This document shows positions 14,912 through 23,607 of a stretch of 42,772 nucleotides of DNA, piece by piece. A program made the translations under genes and the position numbers. Location: positions 1 to 42,772 of the forward strand of contig JAEZAW010000376.1 of assembly GCA_023430315.1 (NCBI GenBank), written 5' to 3'. Origin of the DNA: Pseudomonadota bacterium. Its GTDB lineage: Bacteria; Pseudomonadota; Alphaproteobacteria; Rhizobiales; Hyphomicrobiaceae. The notes under the pieces were generated by a model. That model saw only the letters and a list, made by a program, of their open reading frames with translations, was not told the DNA's origin and ran no database searches. How positions within the stretch are numbered: the stretch's first letter is position 1; each line of letters opens with the position of its first letter.

Positions 14912-15784
14912 TCACCACTGCATGGCTTCGGGCGGTGCCTGGACGGCCTCGAAGTGCATGTCGCGGAAGTCGGCAATCCGCTTCGCCGTTCGCAAGTAGT
15001 CGGTCGGATCCACATCTCGCCAGTGAGGCAGGCGATAGACGCAGCCGTCACAAGCAAAAAGCAGGTCGTTTGGCGGATCGACGTGCGCCCACTCGATCCA
15101 GGATGCGCCCGCTCTCGTGAGCGCTTGCCAGAAGGGGCCGCTTACGGGGTAGCCCTCTGAGGGACCGTGCGCCGAGGGATTGAGCCCATGTCCCGAGCCG
15201 AACCAGCAGCCGATGCGCATGGTGCGCGGGATGGGCACGTTCTCGATCGGCACCATGCGCGTTTCCGGCTCCTGCACCAGAATGCTGCGGTCGTCCTGGA
15301 ATAGGCCGCCGCCCGTCCAGTGGCCGAACGCCGGCCAAAGCGCCAATGCCGTGAAATAGGGTGGCGTCGATACTGCCGTCCACGTGCCTTCCATGCGCGC
15401 CGGCCTTCCCTGCGGCTGCTGGTAGGCTCCGCGCATGTAGCGCGGGATGCGGCGGCCGGGACGCGGCGGCTTGGCGGCCAGCGCCGTCAGCGGGTCATAA
15501 GGCCTGCCGGGCGGTGGCCGTTTGGAAATCCGCCACGGCGCGGATGTGTGATACTGCGCAGCCCAGTAGATGAGCTTGTCGCCCGACGGCGAGAGATCGC
15601 ACAGCCTGATGAGCCCGCGCATCCACTGCCCTGGCGTGAAGACATCGCGGCGAAGGTCCCATGTGATGAGCCGCCAGTATGTGCGCGGCCCGCGCCGCAG
15701 GATGACAGCCTTGGGTGCTGCCGCCGCAAAGAGCACGGAGAGGCGCGTGCGGATCTGGCCAGCAGGAGCCGCAGGCTGGTCCAT
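14912..15784 (-). CDS. Conserved protein of unknown function, 290 aa
   Basis: This resembles an uncharacterised family I recall from soil alphaproteobacteria and relatives. The N-terminus reads RLSVLFAAAAPKAVILRRGP, followed by LITWDLRRDVFTPGQWMRG and RLCDLSPSGDKLIYWAAQYH. The last third repeats the theme with FACDGCVYRL. Tryptophan and proline content is high, and no signal peptide or membrane helix is visible. Nothing points to a catalytic site. The gene lies 3 bp from the acuI-like gene on the same strand, so the two probably form an operon. Confidence 0.7.
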   Translation of the reverse strand: MDQPAAPAGQIRTRLSVLFAAAAPKAVILRRGPRTYWRLITWDLRRDVFTPGQWMRGLIRLCDLSPSGDKLIYWAAQYHTSAPWRISKRPPPGRPYDPLTALAAKPPRPGRRIPRYMRGAYQQPQGRPARMEGTWTAVSTPPYFTALALWPAFGHWTGGGLFQDDRSILVQEPETRMVPIENVPIPRTMRIGCWFGSGHGLNPSAHGPSEGYPVSGPFWQALTRAGASWIEWAHVDPPNDLLFACDGCVYRLPHWRDVDPTDYLRTAKRIADFRDMHFEAVQAPPEAMQW

Positions 15785-15787
15785 TCG

Positions 15788-16774
15788 CTATTCGATTTCG
15801 AGCACGACGCGGCCGCGCACCTTGCCGGCGAGAATCTCCGGCGCCAGAGCGACAGCATCGGCGATCGGACGCGTGATGGTGAGCGCGTCGAGCTTGGCGA
15901 TGTCGAGATCGTGGGCGAGGCGTGTCCAGGCTTCGAGACGACGTGCCTTTGGCGCCATCACGCTGTCGATGCCCGCGAGCGTCACACCGCGCAGAATGAA
16001 CGGCGCCACGGACGAGGGGAAGTCCATGCCCTGGGCCAGTCCGCAGGCGGCGACGCAGCCGTCGTACTTCGTCATCGAGATGACGTTGGCGAGTGTGTTC
16101 GAGCCGACGACATCGACTGCGCCGGCCCAACGCTCCTTGCCGAGCGGCCGCGAAGTCCCGGACAGCTCGGCGCGGTCGATGATTTCGCTTGCGCCGAGAC
16201 CCTTGAGATAATCGGCCTCGGATGCACGGCCCGTCGAGGCGATGACCGTGTAGCCGAGCTTCGCCAGCAGAGCGATTGCCACCGAGCCGACGCCGCCCGC
16301 CGCGCCCGTGACGAGGACCGGCCCGCGATCCGGCGTGATGCCGTTGCGCTCGAGCGCCAGCACGCACAACATGGCGGTGTAGCCTGCCGTGCCGATCGCC
16401 ATGGCCTGTGCCGCCGTGAACGCGGCAGGGCGCGGCACCAGCCACTCTGCCCGGACGCGCGCGCGTTGCGCATATCCCCCAAGATGCGACTCACCAACGC
16501 CCCAGCCATTCAGGATGACCGCGTCGCCGACCTTGAACGCGGGATTGCCCGACGTAATGACGTCGCCGGCGAAATCGATGCCGGGGATCATCGGCCAGCG
16601 CCGCACGACCGGTGCCCTGCCGGTGATCGCGAGGCCGTCCTTGTAGTTGATTGTCGAGTGCGAGACGCGCACGGTCACGTCGCCGTCCATGAGATCGGCG
16701 TCGGTGAGGTCCGTCCACGCGGCCTCCGGGCCAGCCTCACCCTTCGTCAGCAGCAGACCTTTGAACGACGGCAT
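15788..16774 (-). CDS. acuI: AcuI/YhdH-type acryloyl-CoA reductase (MDR family)
   Basis: This is a medium-chain dehydrogenase/reductase of the YhdH/AcuI group, which reduces acryloyl-CoA to propionyl-CoA with NADPH, or related quinone-oxidoreductase-like reactions. The 328-aa protein has the catalytic-domain block STINYKDGLAITGR, PGIDFAGDV, the GWGVGESHLGGYA loop and the cofactor motif VTGAAGGVGSVAIALLAKLGY. The ATG at 16774 has GGGAGG a few bases upstream. The frame runs 25 codons further but without a ribosome-binding site. Propionyl-CoA made by such an enzyme would feed the carboxylase encoded at the far end of the window, but no direct link is visible. Confidence 0.88.
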   Translation of the reverse strand: MPSFKGLLLTKGEAGPEAAWTDLTDADLMDGDVTVRVSHSTINYKDGLAITGRAPVVRRWPMIPGIDFAGDVITSGNPAFKVGDAVILNGWGVGESHLGGYAQRARVRAEWLVPRPAAFTAAQAMAIGTAGYTAMLCVLALERNGITPDRGPVLVTGAAGGVGSVAIALLAKLGYTVIASTGRASEADYLKGLGASEIIDRAELSGTSRPLGKERWAGAVDVVGSNTLANVISMTKYDGCVAACGLAQGMDFPSSVAPFILRGVTLAGIDSVMAPKARRLEAWTRLAHDLDIAKLDALTITRPIADAVALAPEILAGKVRGRVVLEIE

Positions 16775-16996
16775 GGTTGCCTCCCTGGCACGGAACGCAG
16801 TGTACCCCGCCTTTACGCCACGTGCGCGCACCTGTCGAGTTTGGGTCACGCGACGGTCAGAATAGGCGGCCGCGGGGGCGGAAATGCGTTATCTACAGCG
16901 GCATTGCCGCACTTGTCAGGCTTGGCCTGCTCTGGAATGTTCGCATTGGCTTCGGGGCGTTGGGGGCTTGGGCCAGCGACTACGAGGGTGGGCTTC

Positions 16997-17584
16997 GTGA
17001 GACGAGAGTGGCGGAAGGCGGGACGACTGCGTGGCGCGCTCGCGTGTCTCGCCGTGCTCGTGCACGCTGGCTGCGAAGGCACGAGCGTTCTAAAGACGGA
17101 AAGCCTGACGGCTGCCATTACTCCAAGCAACTACTCAGCCAATCACAGCAGTACGCACACCGAAGGCACGAGCGAGATCTACTCGCGTGTCGCCCGCGGC
17201 GCCAAGGCCTGCTGGTTCGGCATCGGCAAGCCGCTCGAGAAGACCCACGTCTTCGAGGGCAAGCTAGAGCCCGAGAGCGAGGGTGGCGCCGCCGAAGTGG
17301 CCGCTCACATCCGCACGCCCGATCAGCCGAGCCCGCGCGGCGGCAAGGTGTTCATCGTCACGATGACGCGGGAGGGCGGGGGCACGAACCTCGTCACCGA
17401 GAACCGTCGCATGCCGGATGACGTGGCGCAGGCGATGCGTGCCGACGTCGCTCGTTGGGCGAAGACGGACTCGGTCGAGTGCAGTGAGTTGGCGGTGGCG
17501 AACCCAATCGCGACGGCTTCGATTGCGCAGTCCCTGCCCGAGCGAAAGCCGGCTGTGAAGAAGACAAAGGCGAAGAAGAAGTAG
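16997..17584 (+). CDS. Putative lipoprotein with basic C-terminus
   Basis: The frame is open from 15320 but its first 550 codons only shadow minus-strand genes. The real start is probably the GTG at 16997, with GAGGG at 16984-16988. This gives 195 aa with a basic n-region (RREWRK), a hydrophobic core (ALACLAVLV) and a lipobox HAGC, so it is predicted to be a lipid-anchored envelope protein. The C-terminus ends in a lysine-rich tail (KKTKAKKK). I do not recognise the middle domain. It converges exactly on the next gene: the two stop codons are adjacent at 17582-17587. Confidence 0.65.
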   Translation: MRREWRKAGRLRGALACLAVLVHAGCEGTSVLKTESLTAAITPSNYSANHSSTHTEGTSEIYSRVARGAKACWFGIGKPLEKTHVFEGKLEPESEGGAAEVAAHIRTPDQPSPRGGKVFIVTMTREGGGTNLVTENRRMPDDVAQAMRADVARWAKTDSVECSELAVANPIATASIAQSLPERKPAVKKTKAKKK

Positions 17585-18454
17585 CTACGCTGCCTCGGAC
17601 TGCGTGCGCGATTTCACCGCGGTGCCTGCGCCAATCCGCATGGTCCGCGACCGGATACGCTTTCCCGTCGCCTCGCGCTCGGCAGCCGGCAGTATGTCGA
17701 GGCTCGGCCAAAGGCCCGTGATCAGCGTGCGTGCATAGCCGTTTGCATGGCCCGAGCGGCGCATGGCGGCGGCGGCGCTATGGCGGTCATAGGCGAGGCG
17801 GTGCGTCGAGAGGACCAGCTCGCCGTCGATTTCGCGGATGAGGCCGTACCAGACATCTGCCGTGCCGTCATTTGCCGGCATCCCGATGACGCCGGGATTG
17901 AACCACGCGCGCCCGCCGACCCGCGCGATGTAGGGAATGCCCGAATGGCCCGCGATGGTGATGTCGGCACCGCTCTGCGCGACTTCTTCAGCCAGCACGT
18001 CGCGCTCGGATTGAAAGACCCAGCGATTGACGACGGCCGTGCCGCCGTGAACGACGCGGAATGTCCGACCCGCGTAGGTGAAGCGAAGCGTCTCGGGCAG
18101 GCCGCTCATCCACGCGCGCATGTCGTCGCCCATGCGGGCGTTGGCATAGGGGTACCAGCCCTTGGCGAGGGCGGCGCACTCCGTGCCGTCCTCGAAATTA
18201 CAGGCGCAGTCCTCGGCGGCGACGGCGAGTTGCTGCTCGCAGTTCCCCTGAATGACATGGCAGCCCCAGTCAGCAATCAGCCGGGCCGTTTCCTCGGGCG
18301 CCGCGCAGTAGGCCACGACATCGCCCGTGCAGATTACATTGCCGGCGGGAATGGCGAGCGCCTCGGCACGTGAACGGAACGCCTTGGTGGCTTCGATGTT
18401 CGAGTACGGGCCGCCAAAGACCAGCAGCGGCTTGGTGGTGTCAAAGGCGATCAC
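17585..18454 (-). CDS. Metallophosphoesterase-family protein, atypical metal site
   Basis: The 289-aa protein follows the calcineurin-like phosphoesterase layout, but with changed ligands. FGGPYSN stands where D-x-H is expected. CTGDVVAYC keeps the GD motif. GNCEQ replaces GNH(D/E), VHGG keeps its histidine, and AGHSGIP keeps only the first histidine of GHxH. I recall other alphaproteobacterial proteins with the same pattern, so this is a family trait rather than a damaged gene. The substrate is unknown. I prefer the GTG at 18454, preceded by an ACCGAGG stretch. The frame extends to a GTG at 18517. It is divergent from ahcY. Confidence 0.75.
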   Translation of the reverse strand: MIAFDTTKPLLVFGGPYSNIEATKAFRSRAEALAIPAGNVICTGDVVAYCAAPEETARLIADWGCHVIQGNCEQQLAVAAEDCACNFEDGTECAALAKGWYPYANARMGDDMRAWMSGLPETLRFTYAGRTFRVVHGGTAVVNRWVFQSERDVLAEEVAQSGADITIAGHSGIPYIARVGGRAWFNPGVIGMPANDGTADVWYGLIREIDGELVLSTHRLAYDRHSAAAAMRRSGHANGYARTLITGLWPSLDILPAAEREATGKRIRSRTMRIGAGTAVKSRTQSEAA

Positions 18455-18529
18455 GCGGCGGCCTCGGTGGGTTAATGGCGTGAAGCCTCGCCCGTGGCGA
18501 GAGGCCGTGTCAAGCACCCACAGAAAGAC

Positions 18530-18545
18530 ATAAAGATTTCTTTAT
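18530..18545. promoter_or_regulatory. Palindromic operator candidate upstream of ahcY
   Basis: ATAAAGA-TT-TCTTTAT is a perfect inverted repeat with 7-bp arms and a 2-bp spacer, overlapping a TTATAT -10-like hexamer. It lies in the divergent region between the metallophosphoesterase and ahcY, about 134 bp before the ahcY start. From memory it resembles operators of ArsR-family S-adenosylhomocysteine-responsive repressors (SahR) found before ahcY in proteobacteria. That identity is inference. No sahR gene is in the window. Confidence 0.55.
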
Positions 18546-18678
18546 ATCCTCCTTGCGAGGGCGGGATTCAGCCGCTATACAACGCCCGTCAATTCAGGCC
18601 CCAGTGGCCGCGCTTGCGCTCCCGAAGTGCAGCCGGTGCGCTGGGTTCCGGCCATCCTCAGCCCGAGAAAGGCGCCTC

Positions 18679-20088
18679 ATGAGCACGAAGGACTACATCG
18701 TCAAGGACATCGGTCTCGCAGACTTCGGTCGCAAGGAGCTCTCCATTGCCGAGAGCGAGATGCCGGGCCTCATGGCGACGCGCGAGGAATACGGCCCCAA
18801 GCAACCGCTGAAGGGCGCGCGCATTGCCGGCTCCCTGCACATGACCATCCAGACAGGCGTCCTCATCGAAACGCTGAAGGCGCTGGGCGCCGACGTGCGC
18901 TGGGTCTCCTGCAACATCTACTCGACCCAGGACCATGCGGCTGCCGCGATCGCAGCCGCCGGAACACCCGTCTTCGCGGTCAAGGGCGAGACGCTGATCG
19001 AGTATTGGGACTACACCGCCAAGCTGTTCGACTGGCACGGCGGCGGCTACCCGAACATGATCCTCGATGACGGCGGCGATGCCACGCTCTTCATCCACCT
19101 CGGCGTGCGTGCCGAGAAGGGCGACACGGCGTTCCTCGACAAGGCCGGTTCCGAGGAAGAGGAGATCCTGTTCGCACTCATCAAACGCTGCCTCAAGGAG
19201 AAGCCGAAGGGTTGGTTCGGCGCGATCGCCGCATCCATCAAAGGCGTCTCCGAGGAGACGACGACGGGCGTGCATCGCCTCTACGAAATGCAGAAGGCCG
19301 GCACGCTGCTTTGGCCGGCAATCAACGTCAATGACAGCGTGACGAAGTCGAAGTTCGACAATCTCTACGGCTGCCGCGAGTCGCTCGTCGATGGCATCCG
19401 CCGCGGCACGGACGTCATGATGTCCGGCAAGGTTGCCTTCGTCGCGGGCTACGGCGATGTCGGCAAAGGCTCGGCGGCCTCGCTGCGTCAGGCCGGCTGC
19501 CGCGTTCTCGTCTCCGAGATCGATCCGATCTGCGCCCTGCAGGCGGCGATGGAGGGCTACGAGGTCGTGACGATCGAGGATGCCCTGCCGCGCGCCGACA
19601 TCTACGTCACCGCGACCGGCAACAAGGACATCATCACCGTCGAGCACATGAAGGGGATGAAGGACCGGGCGATCGTCTGCAACATCGGTCACTTCGACAA
19701 CGAGATCCAGGTCGCTGGCCTCAAGAACTTCAAGTGGACGAATATCAAGGACCAGGTCGACGAGATCCAGTTCCCCGGTGGCAACCGCATCATCCTGCTG
19801 AGCCAGGGTCGCCTCGTGAATCTCGGCAACGCGATGGGCCACCCCTCGTTCGTCATGTCGGCGTCGTTTACCAACCAGACGCTGGCCCAGATCGAGCTCT
19901 TCGCCAACAACAAGGATGGCAAGTACAAGAAGGAAGTGTACGTGCTGCCGAAGCATCTCGATGAGAAGGTTGCCTCGCTGCACCTCGCCAAGGTCGGCGC
20001 GAAGCTGACCAAGCTCAGCCCAGATCAGGCGGCCTACATCGGCGTCAAACAGGCAGGCCCCTTCAAGAGCGATCACTACCGCTACTGA
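18679..20088 (+). CDS. ahcY: Adenosylhomocysteinase (SAH hydrolase)
   Basis: AhcY splits S-adenosylhomocysteine into homocysteine and adenosine with bound NAD, relieving product inhibition of methyltransferases. The 469-aa protein shows the family blocks STQDHAAAAI (substrate site), the NAD-binding VAGYGDVGKGSA, HFDNEIQV and the terminal KSDHYRY. That last motif is diagnostic. The start is the ATG at 18679 (MSTKDYIVKDIGLAD). The frame is open a further 42 codons without support. The gene is preceded by a palindromic operator candidate and followed by a GC-rich hairpin. Confidence 0.98.
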   Translation: MSTKDYIVKDIGLADFGRKELSIAESEMPGLMATREEYGPKQPLKGARIAGSLHMTIQTGVLIETLKALGADVRWVSCNIYSTQDHAAAAIAAAGTPVFAVKGETLIEYWDYTAKLFDWHGGGYPNMILDDGGDATLFIHLGVRAEKGDTAFLDKAGSEEEEILFALIKRCLKEKPKGWFGAIAASIKGVSEETTTGVHRLYEMQKAGTLLWPAINVNDSVTKSKFDNLYGCRESLVDGIRRGTDVMMSGKVAFVAGYGDVGKGSAASLRQAGCRVLVSEIDPICALQAAMEGYEVVTIEDALPRADIYVTATGNKDIITVEHMKGMKDRAIVCNIGHFDNEIQVAGLKNFKWTNIKDQVDEIQFPGGNRIILLSQGRLVNLGNAMGHPSFVMSASFTNQTLAQIELFANNKDGKYKKEVYVLPKHLDEKVASLHLAKVGAKLTKLSPDQAAYIGVKQAGPFKSDHYRY

Positions 20089-20120
20089 GGAGCCCGGGAA
20101 GGCTCGGGACACGGTATTCA

Positions 20121-20146
20121 GAATGGGCGCCAACGGGCGCCCATTC
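20121..20146 (+). terminator. Terminator hairpin after ahcY
   Basis: Perfect 10-bp arms (20121-20130 and 20137-20146) enclose a 6-nt loop, followed by GCATTTTCATG, a short T run. It lies 32 bp after the ahcY stop and is a reasonable intrinsic terminator. Confidence 0.7.
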
Positions 20147-20407
20147 GCATTTTCATGTGGGACCACGGCCGTTGCCTCGCGCCGGACGCGAATGAGACAT
20201 GCTCGGTTGAAGGTGCTCTTTGGGGAGCCCGAAGCTCAAACCCCGAAAATCCGGGCTTTGCGAACGCTTGGCGCTCTTCGGCAGCTGAAAAATTAATGTA
20301 CCCATCGGTACTAATTTGCCCCTTGTTTCAGGGCCGTCCGGTCGGCCATAAGACGGCAACACGCCGCGCGCCCAGGTGGCTCGGCTAGGCTCACGAGGAA
20401 ACATCGA
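20147..20407. promoter_or_regulatory. Intergenic region ahcY-gshA with operator candidate
   Basis: No gene is supported between the ahcY terminator and gshA. The notable element is GTACC-CATC-GGTAC at 20298-20311, with flanks AAATTA (20290-20295) and TAATTT (20312-20317). This makes an imperfect 28-bp palindrome in an AT-rich island about 90 bp before gshA. Such TACC-N-GGTA sites are typical of TetR-family operators, but no TetR gene is near. The gshA promoter probably overlaps it. Confidence 0.45.
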
Positions 20408-21790
20408 ATGTCCACTCGCCAGGACGGAGCCCCCTCACCGATCGTGCGCTCGCGCACCGAACTCGTCGATTGGATTGCCGCGGGCTGTAAGCCGGCCGAG
20501 CAGTGGCGCATCGGCACCGAGCACGAGAAGATCGTTTTTCATACCGATGACCTGAGCCCCGTTCCTTATGAAGGACCGCGCGGCATTCGCGCCATCCTGG
20601 AAGGGCTGATCGCGCGCTACGGCTGGCTGCCGATCACCGAGGGCGAGAACATCATTGCGCTCAAGCGGCCAGACGGCGAAGCGCCGGCCACGGTGTCGCT
20701 GGAGCCCGGCGGACAGTTCGAGCTCTCCGGCGCTCCGCTCGTGACGCTCCATGAAGTCGCCGACGAGACGCAGCAGCACCTCGACCAGGTGAGCGCGATC
20801 GGCAGGGATCTCGGCGTCGGTTTTCTCGGTCTCGGCTTCTCGCCGACATGGACGCGCGAGGAGACCCCGCGCATGCCGAAGCGCCGCTATGCGGTGATGA
20901 CCCGCTACATGCCGCAGGTCGGCAAGGGCGGTCTCGACATGATGTACCGCACGGCAACGATCCAGGTGAACCTCGACTTCGGCAGCGAAGCCGACATGGT
21001 CAAGAAGCTACGCGTCTCGCTGGCGCTACAGCCGATCGCGACCGCGATCTTCGCGGCTTCGCCCTTTACGGAAGGAAAGCCGAATGGCTTTCTCTCCATG
21101 CGCAGCGAGGTGTGGCGCGATACGGACAAGCGGCGCACGGGTATGCTGCCTTTCGTCTTCGAGGACGGCATGAGCTTCGAGCGTTACGCCGAGTACGCGC
21201 TCGATGTGCCCATGTACTTCGTCTATCGCGACGGCGAGTACATTGATGTTGCCGGTGCCTCGTTCCGTGATTTCATGAATGGCAAGCTCGCGGCGCTGCC
21301 CGGTGAGCGGCCGACCATCGACGACTGGTCCGATCACCTGACGACGCTCTTTCCCGAAGTGCGTATGAAGCGCTTCTTGGAAATGCGCGGCGCCGACGGC
21401 GGGCGCTGGCGACGCATCTGCGCGTTGCCCGCCTTCTGGGTCGGACTGCTCTACGATCAGGCGGCGCTCGATGCGGCGTGGTCGCTGGTCAGGGACTGGA
21501 CGGCGGAGGAGCGACAGGCCCTGCGCGATGGTGTGCCTGGGCTCGCGCTCAAGACACCTTTCCGCAACGGCAAGGTCTTGGAGATCGCGCGCGAAGCCGT
21601 TGCGATTGCGCGCGGCGGGCTTGCTGCACGGGCGCGAAAGAATGCATCCGGGCTGGACGAGCGCGAGTATCTGGCGCCCGTCGAGGAGATCGTCGCCTCG
21701 GGCCGCACGATCGCCGAGCAGTTGCTCGAGTCCTATCACGGGCCGTGGAAGGGCGATGTCCGCCGCGTCTTCGAGGAATATGCGTTCTGA
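20408..21790 (+). CDS. gshA: Glutamate-cysteine ligase
   Basis: GshA makes gamma-glutamylcysteine from glutamate, cysteine and ATP, the first step of glutathione synthesis. The 460-aa protein is of the alphaproteobacterial/plant type. It has WRIGTEHEKIVF near the N-terminus, SLEPGGQFELSG (about 96-107), MMYRTATIQVNLDF, and the block PFTEGKPNGFLSMRSEVWRD. The C-terminal helices are complete. The ATG at 20408 sits a few bases after a GAGGAAA ribosome-binding site. gshB is not in the window, and a neighbouring minus-strand hydrolase converges on its end. Confidence 0.95.
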   Translation: MSTRQDGAPSPIVRSRTELVDWIAAGCKPAEQWRIGTEHEKIVFHTDDLSPVPYEGPRGIRAILEGLIARYGWLPITEGENIIALKRPDGEAPATVSLEPGGQFELSGAPLVTLHEVADETQQHLDQVSAIGRDLGVGFLGLGFSPTWTREETPRMPKRRYAVMTRYMPQVGKGGLDMMYRTATIQVNLDFGSEADMVKKLRVSLALQPIATAIFAASPFTEGKPNGFLSMRSEVWRDTDKRRTGMLPFVFEDGMSFERYAEYALDVPMYFVYRDGEYIDVAGASFRDFMNGKLAALPGERPTIDDWSDHLTTLFPEVRMKRFLEMRGADGGRWRRICALPAFWVGLLYDQAALDAAWSLVRDWTAEERQALRDGVPGLALKTPFRNGKVLEIAREAVAIARGGLAARARKNASGLDEREYLAPVEEIVASGRTIAEQLLESYHGPWKGDVRRVFEEYAF

Positions 21791-21811
21791 GGCGCGATCT
21801 CTCGCCTCCGC

Positions 21812-23011
21812 TCATCCATTCAGCGCCTTCCGTACAGCATTGACCGCCGCCCCGGTCGCCGCGATCAGATCGACATCGAGTGGTGGCTCCTGCGAGGAGA
21901 ATTTCGCGATCACGATCTCATTGGCCGGATCGATGAAGAGATTCTGGCCGTGGATGCCCATGCCGAATAACAGCGTCTGGCGCCCGTGCTCGACGTACCA
22001 CTTTGCACGATAGTGCATGGCGGCGCCCGGATAGAGTTCGACGAACGTGCTGGCGTTCCAGGCTTCGGGATCGCCGTTCTCCAGAATGTCGGCAATCCAG
22101 CTCTCGGGAATGACCTGCCGCGTGCCGCGTGCGCCGCGCTCCAGAATGAGCTGGCCGACGCGGGCGAGATCGCGCGTCGTCGTGCACATGCCCCCGGCGC
22201 AGCGTGGCGCGCCGAGGCGATCGACGGTGATGTAGGCGCTCTCTGCGGCGCCCATGGGCTGCCAGATGAGTTCGCTCATGAGATCGGCATAGCGCCGTCC
22301 CGCCGCGCGCTCGATGATCCAGCCGAGCAGGTCCGTGTTCACGGAGATGTAGTGGAAGCGCCCGCCGTGCGGACGATCCGCCTCGGTGAGATGACGATAG
22401 AAGCTGCGCAGGTCCGATGGTGCCTCGCCGGGCGCGAGCGGATTCCAGCCCGTCGACTTGCGATACTCGATGATGGGGCCTGCAGTAGCGAGGTAGTTCT
22501 CGTCGAAGACGAGGCCTGTGCGCATGTCGAGCAATTGGCGCACGGTTGCGCCCGCATAGGCGGTCCGCGCAACTTCGGGCACATAGTCCGTCGCCAGCCG
22601 CTCGACATCGAGCACGCGCTGGCCGACCAGAGCGCCGACGAGCAGCCCGAGCATGGATTTGCTGACGGACATGAGTATGTGCGGCGAGCGTGCGGTCATG
22701 CCATTGCCGTACTGCTCGAAGAGAAGTGCTCCCTTGTGCAGGATAACGATGCCGTCGGTGCTGGAAGCATCGAGGAACTGGCTGAACGAGAGTGTCTTGC
22801 CATCAGGCATGGTAACCGGCAGATGACCGAGATCGCGTGGCGCAGGTTTCAGCTCCCGAACGCCGCTCGGATCGTGCGGGATATCGGCGCTCGCGATGAG
22901 CTCGCGCACATGATGGAAGGCCCATTGGTTGAAAGGCGCCTGCCGCCAGTTCGCGAGCGTTACCTGCGATTGTGGCGCAGGCGGAAAGCCCTCCATGAGA
23001 CGTGCGGCCAT
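21812..23011 (-). CDS. Beta-lactamase-family serine hydrolase, NylB-like
   Basis: The 399-aa protein belongs to the class C beta-lactamase/esterase superfamily. It carries the S-x-x-K nucleophile motif S115-V-S-K118, the Tyr-containing YISVN loop near 218 and GMGIHGQNLF near the C-terminus in place of KTG. The N-terminal blocks (WAFHHVRELI, FSQFLDASSTDGIVILHKG) resemble 6-aminohexanoate-dimer hydrolase (NylB)-like proteins. The physiological substrate is unknown and probably a small amide or ester. I see no convincing signal peptide, so it is probably cytoplasmic. It converges on gshA. Confidence 0.82.
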   Translation of the reverse strand: MAARLMEGFPPAPQSQVTLANWRQAPFNQWAFHHVRELIASADIPHDPSGVRELKPAPRDLGHLPVTMPDGKTLSFSQFLDASSTDGIVILHKGALLFEQYGNGMTARSPHILMSVSKSMLGLLVGALVGQRVLDVERLATDYVPEVARTAYAGATVRQLLDMRTGLVFDENYLATAGPIIEYRKSTGWNPLAPGEAPSDLRSFYRHLTEADRPHGGRFHYISVNTDLLGWIIERAAGRRYADLMSELIWQPMGAAESAYITVDRLGAPRCAGGMCTTTRDLARVGQLILERGARGTRQVIPESWIADILENGDPEAWNASTFVELYPGAAMHYRAKWYVEHGRQTLLFGMGIHGQNLFIDPANEIVIAKFSSQEPPLDVDLIAATGAAVNAVRKALNG

Positions 23012-23124
23012 GCTTCTTGTCCCCGTGCTGCGATTTCGCCCGAACAGGCCGAGCTTAGGCCAATCACGCGGCCGCGAACATATTGGATGCGCTCGGCCAA
23101 TGCCCGAGAAGGGGAGGGCTTCCC

Positions 23125-23535
23125 ATGAGGATGCTACTTAAGCTGCACTTTCTGTCCGTGCCTGCGGCCGCGCTGGCAATGGCCGTTGCCGCGCCCGTCG
23201 TGCCGGCTTCCGCCGCGGCGTGCGTGATCGCAAACTCTCCGTGCTATCCCTGGCACATCCGTGAGGGCGAGGACGATACGGTCATCCTCGAGATCGTTCC
23301 CAATAATGCTGACACGGGTGCCATCTATGGTGTCTGCATCTGCCCGCAGACACCGGACATCGCGGTGGTCTTCGATTTTGGCGAGGCGCGCCGCACGCTC
23401 GGCACGATATCGGCCCGCCCGGACGGGCCCGTGTGCCGCGACTTCCGCATTCAGACTTCACGGCAATCATCGCTCAAAATACGGCGCGCATCCGAAGGCA
23501 AGTCCGCCATCGAGGGCTGCTACTACGCGTACTGA
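23125..23535 (+). CDS. Small secreted cysteine-containing protein
   Basis: The 136-aa product has a long Sec signal peptide (about 1-31, hydrophobic and Ala-rich, with a likely cut near PASAAA). The mature domain of about 105 residues has six cysteines (ACVIANSPC, GVCICPQ, VCRDF, GCYYAY), which suggests disulfides in the periplasm. The ATG at 23125 has GGGGAGGG upstream. An in-frame ATG at 23083 lacks one and would bury the signal. I do not recognise the family. Confidence 0.7.
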   Translation: MRMLLKLHFLSVPAAALAMAVAAPVVPASAAACVIANSPCYPWHIREGEDDTVILEIVPNNADTGAIYGVCICPQTPDIAVVFDFGEARRTLGTISARPDGPVCRDFRIQTSRQSSLKIRRASEGKSAIEGCYYAY

Positions 23536-23607
23536 GCCCACAGGGAACCCCGCTCGATGCTGGCGCGTTAACACTGGTCGGATGACTGAAAGCATGAGAG
23601 GGGAACA

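Noticed and set aside
15320..16996. Long open frame that would extend the lipoprotein gene by about 550 codons
   Set aside because: It runs antisense to two well-supported minus-strand genes, has no domain signal, and the lipoprotein signal peptide begins at 16997.
18546..18678. SAM or SAH riboswitch before ahcY
   Set aside because: I looked for conserved SAM-II, SAM/SAH and SAH cores and could not match one. The palindrome at 18530-18545 looks like a protein site instead.
18658..20166. 502-codon minus-strand frame over ahcY
   Set aside because: Exact shadow of a certain gene. Its composition (many Asp, Val, Leu and Arg) reflects reverse codons.
20153..20404. 83-codon minus-strand frame between ahcY and gshA
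   Set aside because: No ribosome-binding site, biased low-complexity residues, and it overlaps the promoter palindrome of gshA.
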